Shown one piece after another: positions 29,036-35,554 of a stretch of 35,554 bases of DNA. The stretch comes from Rhodoferax sp. (GTDB taxonomy: Bacteria; Pseudomonadota; Gammaproteobacteria; Burkholderiales; Burkholderiaceae_C). Each line of letters begins with the position of its first letter. Position 1 is the stretch's first letter. The notes beneath the pieces were generated by a model. That model searched no databases, was not told the origin of the DNA, and saw only the letters and a program-made list of their open reading frames with translations. Made by a program: the position numbers and the translations under genes. Where the stretch lies: NCBI RefSeq assembly GCF_011391645.1, contig NZ_JAABQC010000018.1, positions 1-35,554 of the forward strand. The letters run 5' to 3'.

Positions 29036-30448
29036 CTATCGGGTTTCACGGGTACGGTCACGCGCGGCGTCACGCGCGCGCGCATCCGAAATGGCGGCTG
29101 CCGCATTGGCAGGGCTGGCCGCAGGGGCCACCGGCACAGCTGCCGTCTCCTGGGCCACTTGCCCGGTCATCTGGATCAGCTTGTCAAGTGGCAAATACAA
29201 CAGGTTGGAACCCTGTTTGGAGTCCACCATGATCTTGGTCACGTTGCTGTAAATCTGCTGCATGGCGTCGATGTACATGCGGTCGCGGGTGACCTGGGGC
29301 GCCTTCTGGTACTCGGTCAGCACAGATTTAAAGCGCTGCGAATCACCCTGGGCTTGCGCCACGATGCGGGCCTTGTAGGCGTCGGCTTCTTCCTTCAAGC
29401 GGGATGCCGCACCAACTGCGCGGGGAATCACGTCGTTGGCGTAGGCCTGGGCTTCGTTCTTGGCACGCTCGCGCTCCTGACCGGCCTTGAGCACATCGTC
29501 GAACGCCGCTTGCACCTGCTCGGGTGGCCGGACGCCGCCTTGCTGCAGGTTGATGCCGACCACTTCGATGCCCACCTTGTAGCGGTCGAGAATGTTTTGC
29601 ATCATGGCCCGCACCCTTGGCGCAATCTGGTCGCGTTCTTCAGACAGCGCACTGTCCATCTTCATCTTGCCAACCACCTCGCGGACGGCGGTTTCAGCGG
29701 CCTGCACCACGGCATCCGCCGGGTTTTTGCTCTCAAACAAGAACGCGCGCGCATCGTTGAGGCGGTATTGCACGGCAAACTTGATTTCCACAATGTTTTC
29801 GTCTTCGGTGAGCATGGCCGACTCGCGCAAGCCGGTGGCCTTGATCACGACATCGCGCCCAACATCGACCGAGCGGATCTGGGTGACAAAAATCACTTCA
29901 TGGCGCTGGATCGGGTAAGGCAGTCGCCAATTGAAACCAGCCCCAACCGTTGAGTTGTACTTGCCGAACTGGGTAATGACGGCCTGCTGACCCTCTTGCA
30001 CGATGAAGAAGCCGGTCCCCAGCCAGATCAGCACGGCGACACCCGCCACCAGACCCACACCAATGCCGGCGCTCTTCATGTCGGGCTGAAAGCCACCACC
30101 GTTATCACCGCCAGAGCCACCACCACCGCCCCGAATCGGCGTTGCACCCCGGTTGCCGCCTTTGAGGTTGCCAAACAAGCCACCCAGTTTGCGGTTGAAG
30201 TCACGCCACAGTTCATCAAGGTCGGGCGGCCCCTGGTTGGCACCCCGGCGCGGCCCACGAGGGGCCTGGTTGCCGGGTGGCACATCAGAGTCTTGCTCGG
30301 GCGGCTTGTCGCCCTGCGCGTCGGATGCGTCCGGTTTGTCGTCCGAGCGCCCCCAACGAGGGTCATTGAGATTGAACATGCCCCGCAGTCGGGACGGAAA
30401 AGCAGCGAGGCTAAAAATCGGTCGTTGAAGTTTCATCGGATCACTCAT
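29036..30448 (-). CDS. hflK: FtsH protease activity modulator HflK
   Basis: HflK pairs with HflC to regulate FtsH. The protein has 470 residues. The N-terminal cytosolic part contains MFNLNDPRWGR at 24-34, a Pro/Asp-rich stretch and a Gly-rich run (107-119). A membrane helix follows at about 126-150 and then the band-7 domain (VQEGQQAVITQFGKYNSTVG, GINLQQGGVRPPEQVQAAFD). The C-terminus is Ala/Pro- and Arg-rich. The ATG at 30448 follows the hflX stop by 2 nt with GGAG upstream; the internal ATG at 30379 (MFNLND) is the start in some relatives and cannot be excluded. Confidence 0.94.
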   Translation of the reverse strand: MSDPMKLQRPIFSLAAFPSRLRGMFNLNDPRWGRSDDKPDASDAQGDKPPEQDSDVPPGNQAPRGPRRGANQGPPDLDELWRDFNRKLGGLFGNLKGGNRGATPIRGGGGGSGGDNGGGFQPDMKSAGIGVGLVAGVAVLIWLGTGFFIVQEGQQAVITQFGKYNSTVGAGFNWRLPYPIQRHEVIFVTQIRSVDVGRDVVIKATGLRESAMLTEDENIVEIKFAVQYRLNDARAFLFESKNPADAVVQAAETAVREVVGKMKMDSALSEERDQIAPRVRAMMQNILDRYKVGIEVVGINLQQGGVRPPEQVQAAFDDVLKAGQERERAKNEAQAYANDVIPRAVGAASRLKEEADAYKARIVAQAQGDSQRFKSVLTEYQKAPQVTRDRMYIDAMQQIYSNVTKIMVDSKQGSNLLYLPLDKLIQMTGQVAQETAAVPVAPAASPANAAAAISDARARDAARDRTRETR

Positions 30449-30450
30449 AT

Positions 30451-31653
30451 TTACATTGACTCCATTGTGCCGAAACCGGCGTCAGCCTCATGACTCGCAT
30501 GGACATCCGGCGGCGCCAACTCTGCGTTTGAAGCGCCCTGGATTTTGTCCACCAGAATCTGACGCAACACCGGCACGCCGTCACCCGTCTGCGCGCTCAA
30601 AAATACACGGGGTGTGGGCACACCGGCAAGATCGTAAATGTCCTGCAGCGCGCTGGGACGCAACGTGGCGTCAAGCTGATCGAGCTTGTTGAAAATCAGC
30701 ACCTGCGGAATGTCCGCAGCCCCAATTTCGGACAACACGCGCTGCACTTCGGCAATTTGTTCAACATGGTTTGGGCTGGAAAAATCCACCACATGCAGCA
30801 GCAAGTCGGCATCCACGGCTTCCTGCAGGGTCGCCTGAAAAGCATTGACCAACCCGTGTGGCAGGTCCCGGATAAAGCCCACGGTATCCGACAGCGAAAC
30901 CACGCGCCCCAGGTCACCCAGGTACAACTGCCGGGTGGTGGTGTCGAGGGTGGCGAACAACTGGTCTGCCGCATACACGCGCGCCTTGACCAGCGCGTTA
31001 AAGAGGGTGGATTTGCCCGCGTTGGTGTAGCCCACCAGTGAAATATTGAAGGCATCACGGCGTGAACGCTGACGGCGCTGGGTTTGCCGCTGCCGCTTGA
31101 CCTTGACGAGCCGCTCCTTGATGCGCTTGATGTTGTCACCAATCATGCGGCGGTCCAACTCAATCTGGGTTTCGCCGGGCCCGCCGCGCAAGCCGATACC
31201 GCCACTTTGCCGCTCCAGGTGCGACCAGCGGCGCACCAAGCGGGTACTTAAATATTGCAGCCGGGCCAACTCCACCTGGAGCTTGCCCTCATGGCTGCGC
31301 GCGCGCTGGGCAAAAATTTGCAGAATCAGCAGGGTTCGGTCGTTGACCGGAAGTTCCAGATGCCGCTCAAGATTGCGTTGTTGTGCCGGACTCAGACTCT
31401 GGTCAAACAGGATCTCTTGCACGCCCAGTTGGGTGGCAAGCTGCTTGATTTCGTCAGCCTTGCCGCTGCCAATGAACAGGGCGGCATCGGGGGCTTTGCG
31501 CTTGCAGGTGAGCCGCGCAACCGGTGTTAGCCCGGCAGTCTGGGCCAGCAGGCCGAGTTCTTCGAGTTGCCCGTCAAAAAAGGGAAGGCCCAGATCAACG
31601 CCCACCAGCAAGGTGGGGGTGATCTGGCGATCAGACTGCTGCAGGTTCGTCAC
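30451..31653 (-). CDS. hflX: Ribosome-associated GTPase HflX
   Basis: HflX binds the large ribosomal subunit and rescues stalled or heat-stressed ribosomes. The protein has 400 residues. The N-terminal HflX domain ([40 protein letters not shown]) leads to a glycine-rich linker, [20 protein letters not shown]. The GTPase has the P-loop GYTNAGKS at 208-215, G3 DTVGF, and G4 NKLD. The start ATG lies inside the hfq coding region, a 23-nt overlap in another frame. The end is 2 nt from hflK. Confidence 0.97.
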   Translation of the reverse strand: MTNLQQSDRQITPTLLVGVDLGLPFFDGQLEELGLLAQTAGLTPVARLTCKRKAPDAALFIGSGKADEIKQLATQLGVQEILFDQSLSPAQQRNLERHLELPVNDRTLLILQIFAQRARSHEGKLQVELARLQYLSTRLVRRWSHLERQSGGIGLRGGPGETQIELDRRMIGDNIKRIKERLVKVKRQRQTQRRQRSRRDAFNISLVGYTNAGKSTLFNALVKARVYAADQLFATLDTTTRQLYLGDLGRVVSLSDTVGFIRDLPHGLVNAFQATLQEAVDADLLLHVVDFSSPNHVEQIAEVQRVLSEIGAADIPQVLIFNKLDQLDATLRPSALQDIYDLAGVPTPRVFLSAQTGDGVPVLRQILVDKIQGASNAELAPPDVHASHEADAGFGTMESM

Positions 31654-31879
31654 CCTCAGCGGCTGAGAAATTGACTGCCCGACCGGGCACGATGGTGGAA
31701 ATGGCGTGCTTGTAAACCATTTGCGTCACGGTGTTGCGCAACAAAACCACATATTGATCGAACGACTCGATTTGACCTTGCAGCTTGATGCCATTGACCA
31801 GATAAATTGACACCGGGATATGTTCCCGGCGCAACGTGTTCAGGAATGGATCTTGCAAAAGTTGGCCTTTGTTATTCAC
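31631..31879 (-). CDS. hfq: RNA chaperone Hfq
   Basis: Hfq is a hexameric Sm-like protein that helps small RNAs pair with mRNAs. The protein has 82 residues: [20 protein letters not shown], then Sm1 ([20 protein letters not shown]) and Sm2 with YKHAIS. The C-terminal tail is very short ([14 protein letters not shown]). The start codon is GTG at 31879, with GGAG about 7 nt upstream; this gives the exact conserved N-terminus and there is no ATG at that place. The 3' end overlaps hflX by 23 nt. It lies between der and hflX, the usual Burkholderiales order. Confidence 0.97.
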   Translation of the reverse strand: MNNKGQLLQDPFLNTLRREHIPVSIYLVNGIKLQGQIESFDQYVVLLRNTVTQMVYKHAISTIVPGRAVNFSAAEGDEPAAV

Positions 31880-31997
31880 GATATTCTCCGTGTTCGGAAA
31901 TTTAAGAAGGAGAGACGATACCACAGCGAAAGCTGCAATCTCTGGGGGCAAGGACTAATTCCTTAAGAAACGGACAAGCTGCCGCAACAGGCGAAGA

Positions 31998-33335
31998 TCA
32001 GGCCTGCTTGTCGGCAAACGGATTGCTCGCGGTCTTTAACTCGATGCGTAGCGGCGTGCCCACCAAATCGAAAGCCTGGCGGAAGCGCCCCTCCAGGAAA
32101 CGCTTGTAGGCATCGGTCACGTGCTCCAGCGAATTGCCATGGATGACGATGACGGGCGGATTCATGCCGCCCTGATGGGCATAGCGCAATTTGGGACGGA
32201 ACATGCCGGCACGTTTGGGGCTTTGAAATTGCACCGCCTCCAGCAGCAGACGCGTCAGGACAGGGGTTGACATCTTGCAATTGGCCGCCTTGTGGGCCTG
32301 GGCAATAGAGCTCCACAAAGGCCCCAGACCCTGGCGCTTTTGTGCCGAGATGAAATGCAGGTTGGCGAACTTCAAGAAAGGCAGGCGGGTTTCAATCGAG
32401 CGCTTGACCAGTTCACGCTGGTAGTCGTCCACGGCGTCCCACTTGTTGACAGCCAGCACCACCGCGCGGCCATTTTCCAGAATGTAGCCGGCAATGTGGG
32501 CGTCCTGGTCGGTCACGCCCTGGGTGGCATCAATCAGCAGCAACACCACATGCGCGGATTCAATCGCCTGCAGGGTCTTGACCACCGAAAACTTTTCAAT
32601 GGCCTCGAAGACCTTGCCACGCCGGCGCAGGCCAGCGGTGTCGATCAACTCGAACTTTTGGCCGTTACGCTCAAACGGCACAGAAATGGCGTCGCGCGTG
32701 GTGCCCGGAAGGTCAAAGGCAACCAGACGCTCTTCACCGAGCCAGACATTGATCAGGGTTGATTTGCCCACGTTGGGCCGACCCGCCACCGCCAGTTTGA
32801 TGACGCCGGGTTGCTCGGGCTCCGGGATCTCATCCTCGGTTGGCTGCAACTGCGAAAACACCTTGTCAAGCAACTCACGGATACCCTGGCCGTGGGCCGC
32901 CGAAACGGCGAGAACCTCACCAAAACCGAGTTCATAAAACTCGACCAGTTGGCTGCCGGCCACCAAGCCCTCGGCCTTGTTGGCGACCAACACACAGGGC
33001 TTGCCCAGGCGCCGCAGGTAATTGGCAATATCGTGATCCTGAGCTGAAACGCCCGCACGGGCATCAACCAGAAAAATCACCACATCGGCCTCGGCCACAG
33101 CCTGGCGTGTTTGCTTGGCCATTTCCTTGTATATACCGGCGCTGGCATCGGGCTCGAAGCCACCGGTGTCAATCACGATGTACTCGTGCTTGCCCTGATT
33201 GCCGTTGCCATAATGCCGGTCACGCGTCAGGCCGGCGAAATCTGCCACGATGGCATCGCGCGATTTGGTCAGACGGTTAAACAACGTCGATTTGCCAACG
33301 TTGGGTCGCCCGACCAATGCCAATACAGGTTTCAT
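31998..33335 (-). CDS. der: Ribosome biogenesis GTPase Der (EngA)
   Basis: Der is an essential GTPase for assembly of the 50S subunit, with two GTPase domains in tandem. The protein has 445 residues. The first P-loop is GRPNVGKS at 9-16 with DTGGF and NKAE; the second is GRPNVGKS at 185-192 with DTAGL and NKWD. The C-terminal KH-like domain includes [20 protein letters not shown]. The stop is followed by 118 nt before the hfq start, in which I see no confident promoter. It follows bamB by 27 nt. Confidence 0.98.
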   Translation of the reverse strand: MKPVLALVGRPNVGKSTLFNRLTKSRDAIVADFAGLTRDRHYGNGNQGKHEYIVIDTGGFEPDASAGIYKEMAKQTRQAVAEADVVIFLVDARAGVSAQDHDIANYLRRLGKPCVLVANKAEGLVAGSQLVEFYELGFGEVLAVSAAHGQGIRELLDKVFSQLQPTEDEIPEPEQPGVIKLAVAGRPNVGKSTLINVWLGEERLVAFDLPGTTRDAISVPFERNGQKFELIDTAGLRRRGKVFEAIEKFSVVKTLQAIESAHVVLLLIDATQGVTDQDAHIAGYILENGRAVVLAVNKWDAVDDYQRELVKRSIETRLPFLKFANLHFISAQKRQGLGPLWSSIAQAHKAANCKMSTPVLTRLLLEAVQFQSPKRAGMFRPKLRYAHQGGMNPPVIVIHGNSLEHVTDAYKRFLEGRFRQAFDLVGTPLRIELKTASNPFADKQA

Positions 33336-33362
33336 GCCGTGATGTCCGTGAGAGCGTGCGAT

Positions 33363-34499
33363 TTATTCAGGCTGAAAGCCGTAGACACCACCGTTGCGCG
33401 TCACCACCACCAGGGTGCCAGCCGCCGCCACAGGGGTCGCCACGATGGCAGAGCCATCGGTGGTCAGTCGGGTCAGGGGGGTGCCGTCGGCCTTTGAGAG
33501 GAAATGCACCAGCCCGGTGTTGTCGCCAAGAACCACCGATCGACCCAACGCCAAAGGTGCACTCAGGTCGCGGTAGCGCAAGCGATCCGAGGTCCAGACT
33601 GGCTCGCCATCGGTTCGCCGCCAGGCAATCAGGCTGCCATCACCCTCAACCCCGTACACCAGGCGCTCGTCACCATGCAGTCCCACGGCACCCGCAGCGG
33701 TCCGTTTCCATGTGACGGTGCCGCGCAGCGTATCGATGCAAGCCACAGCGGTCTGAAATGCGCGCGCGCACACTTCGTTGGCCTGACGGCTGACGCCGCC
33801 CACCAGGTCCACCAGGCGCTCAATGTCGTTGGTGCCCCGCGGCGAGGCCAGCGCTGCATCCCACACCACGTTGCCGTTGAGTGGGTTCATGCCCACCAGA
33901 CGACCCGCCAGTCCGGCCACCAGGGTATTGCCCATCGCCATCAGCACGCCTGCCTTGCGCAACACCAGCGCTTCGCCGGGGCGTTGTTGTTGCCACAGCT
34001 TGCGACCGCCCCTGGCATCAAAGGCTGCCACACTGCGATCGGCACCCAGCACGAAGACACGCTCGCCTGCCACCAGCGGGGCGGTGAAGACTTGCACTGC
34101 CAGGCGCTGACGCCAGATCACCTGGCCAGCCTCGATCACCACCAGTTCATTGTTGCGCGTGACCACAGCGGCAAAACGGCCGTCACTGCCCACACCGGCA
34201 GAAATGGGCGCGCCCACCTGCGCGCTCCACAGTTGCGCACCGGTGCCTGCGTCCAGCGACAACACCGTGCCATCGCCGCCGGCAAGCGTGATGGCCGAGC
34301 CGTCCACCTTGACTTGCAGCGGAAAGTCAACGGGTGCTGTTTTGCTGGTCCAGACCGTGCGAACACCAAGCAGCGCCGGGTTGGCGCCCAAATCAGCAGG
34401 CTTGATGGGATCAGATCCACTCGCACAGGCCGACAAGACAAGAATCAGCGCCGCCGTCAGGACACGACGCAGTGAAACCACTGAATGAAAATTTGCCAT
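33363..34499 (-). CDS. bamB: Outer-membrane assembly lipoprotein BamB
   Basis: BamB is the beta-propeller lipoprotein of the BAM complex, which inserts outer-membrane proteins. The protein has 378 residues. The lipoprotein signal ends at LVLSAC with Cys25. PQQ-type propeller blades follow, each with a GxxxWxxx turn: LDAGTGAQLWSAQVGAPIS, FDARGGRKLWQQQRPGEAL, IDTLRGTVTWKRTAAGAVGL, WRRTDGEPVWTSDRLRYRDL. It lies between yfgM and der, the usual order in proteobacteria. Confidence 0.96.
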   Translation of the reverse strand: MANFHSVVSLRRVLTAALILVLSACASGSDPIKPADLGANPALLGVRTVWTSKTAPVDFPLQVKVDGSAITLAGGDGTVLSLDAGTGAQLWSAQVGAPISAGVGSDGRFAAVVTRNNELVVIEAGQVIWRQRLAVQVFTAPLVAGERVFVLGADRSVAAFDARGGRKLWQQQRPGEALVLRKAGVLMAMGNTLVAGLAGRLVGMNPLNGNVVWDAALASPRGTNDIERLVDLVGGVSRQANEVCARAFQTAVACIDTLRGTVTWKRTAAGAVGLHGDERLVYGVEGDGSLIAWRRTDGEPVWTSDRLRYRDLSAPLALGRSVVLGDNTGLVHFLSKADGTPLTRLTTDGSAIVATPVAAAGTLVVVTRNGGVYGFQPE

Positions 34500-34505
34500 G
34501 ATGAG

Positions 34506-35183
34506 TTACTTTCCGACCGCAGTGGCCACTGATGCTTGCTGCTGAACATCGACACCCAAAGCGTTGAGCTTGACTTCAACCAGTCGGCGGTATTCAGTGC
34601 GCGGGTCAAACAGGCGGTAGGCCTTTTCGTATTCGGCAGTCGCCTTTGCCTTGTCACCTTGCAAGATGAATACATCACCTTTGCGGTCGGCCACCAAGGC
34701 GTTGAAGCTGGCCGGATACGCCAGATTCAGCAGGCTCATGGCTTCGTCGTAACTTTTGGATTCAATGGCAATGGAGGCCAGGCGCAAACGCGCCAGCGCC
34801 TGGTACCCGGCGTCAGAAGACTTTTCAGCCACCCAGCCCAACGCGGCCTTGGCAGCATCGGGTTTGCCCAGAGCGATGAACTCGCGGGCCACCAGCAAGC
34901 CCGACTGCTGGGCATAAACCGTGGATGAAAACTTGTCTTTCATGTCGCTGAAAACGCGCTCCATGCGCGCGGCATCAGCGGCCTGCACGGCACGGTCCAC
35001 CTCGTCAAACAGCACTGCCGCCTGCTGGGCCTGGCTGCGCTGCCAATAATTGTATAAATTCCAGCTGGCGAATGCGCCCAAAACAACAATGACCACCCAG
35101 GTGATGGCATTGCCGTATTGCTTCCAGAAATGCTTGATCTGGTCAAGCTGTTCTTGTTCTTCAAGGTTTAGTTGGGTGGCCAT
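34506..35183 (-). CDS. yfgM: Tetratricopeptide membrane protein YfgM
   Basis: YfgM is an inner-membrane protein with periplasmic TPR repeats; in E. coli it associates with SecYEG and PpiD and takes part in periplasmic chaperone traffic. The protein has 225 residues. A cytosolic start (MATQLNLEEQEQLDQIKHFW) precedes one membrane helix at about 27-45 (TWVVIVVLGAFASWNLY). The TPR_21-type region includes VYAQQSGLLVAREFIALGKP and a final GDVFILQGDKAKATAEYEKA. It lies 12 nt after hisS and 6 nt before bamB. Confidence 0.95.
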   Translation of the reverse strand: MATQLNLEEQEQLDQIKHFWKQYGNAITWVVIVVLGAFASWNLYNYWQRSQAQQAAVLFDEVDRAVQAADAARMERVFSDMKDKFSSTVYAQQSGLLVAREFIALGKPDAAKAALGWVAEKSSDAGYQALARLRLASIAIESKSYDEAMSLLNLAYPASFNALVADRKGDVFILQGDKAKATAEYEKAYRLFDPRTEYRRLVEVKLNALGVDVQQQASVATAVGK

Positions 35184-35195
35184 GAGGGTATCCGG

Positions 35196-35554
35196 TTAAG
35201 CGATCAATTGTAGGGCGGGAGCCCAGCTGGCCACGTCGGCAAGCGAATGCACTTGCTGGGCAGCGCTGGCATCACGCAAAGGTTTGACGGTCACCTGCTG
35301 GGCATGGATTTCATCGTGGCCAAAAATCAGGGCAAAGCGTGCGCCGCTGGCATCAGCTCGTTTGAACTGGCTTTTCATGCTGGCCACGGCATCGCCCGCG
35401 CTGGCATGCATCTGCACGCTGACGCCGGCCTGGCGCAAGCGCTGCAACGTTGACAAAACCTGCGGCAGGAAAGATGCCTCGGTGACGATGGCATAGGCAT
35501 CCAGCGGCGGGCTCACACCGGCCAGACCCGCGCCTTTGGCCAGGGCCAGCACAC
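35196..35554 (-). CDS. hisS: Histidyl-tRNA synthetase, C-terminal part
   Basis: Only the last 119 residues are inside the window; the N-terminus lies beyond the right edge. What is visible is the alpha/beta anticodon-binding domain of HisS: YAIVTEASFLPQVLSTLQRL, VQMHASAGDAVASMKSQFKR ADASGARFALIFG (in two parts), and VTVKPLRDASAAQQV. The position before yfgM-bamB-der is the standard location of hisS. The TAA stop at 35196-35198 is 12 nt from the yfgM start. Confidence 0.93.
   Translation of the reverse strand, partial: VLALAKGAGLAGVSPPLDAYAIVTEASFLPQVLSTLQRLRQAGVSVQMHASAGDAVASMKSQFKRADASGARFALIFGHDEIHAQQVTVKPLRDASAAQQVHSLADVASWAPALQLIA

Overview
The window is a stretch of chromosome from a high-GC betaproteobacterium. 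It is most likely Burkholderiales, family Comamonadaceae (Rhodoferax/Polaromonas-like). The basis is the block hisS-yfgM-bamB-der-hfq-hflX-hflK-hflC-DUF2065-hisZ-purA, the block ribBA-ribH-nusB-aminotransferase-ybgC-tolQRA, and the style of the proteins. The family placement is inferred from gene order and recognised protein families; no database was searched. I see no rRNA, tRNA, insertion sequence, phage gene or CRISPR array. Every gene-free gap is shorter than about 150 bases.

Layout, left to right. (1) 1-884, minus: 5' part of an RND efflux adaptor lipoprotein gene. A near-perfect 28-bp palindrome separates it from the divergent cell-division pair zapB-like/zapA (1005-1567). (2) 1581-4505, minus: a single 974-residue protein fusing a FadH-type 2,4-dienoyl-CoA reductase to a delta3,5-delta2,4-dienoyl-CoA isomerase. 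These are two consecutive steps of unsaturated acyl-CoA oxidation. It is divergent from a PadR-family regulator (4638-5165), and two matching palindromes in the gap sit on both predicted promoters. (3) 5161-5228: an inverted pair of GTAG-type REP hairpins that supplies the stop codons of both flanking genes, followed by a small membrane protein on the minus strand. (4) 5751-11570, plus: ribBA, ribH, nusB, a class I/II aminotransferase, ybgC, tolQ, tolR and tolA, mostly joined by 4-nt overlaps. (5) 11574-15137, minus: dnaE, only 3 nt from the end of tolA. (6) 15197-20748: a NarL-type response regulator (plus) facing a minus-strand series of TonB-dependent receptor, periplasmic ABC-type binding protein and BarA-like hybrid histidine kinase. 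This looks like one envelope-spanning sensing system. (7) 20806-23211: a YbbA-like ABC ATPase divergent from tesA and mnmH. (8) 23269-35554, minus: a small Lys-rich protein with a TTG start, a MetC-like lyase, a purine-type phosphoribosyltransferase, purA, hisZ, DUF2065, hflC, hflK, hflX, hfq, der, bamB, yfgM and the 3' end of hisS.

Most of the window is housekeeping: translation, envelope integrity, riboflavin, purine and histidine synthesis, RNA regulation and replication. The parts most worth a second look are the fused auxiliary beta-oxidation enzyme with its paired operators, the receptor/binding-protein/hybrid-kinase/regulator locus, and the REP pair built into two reading-frame ends.
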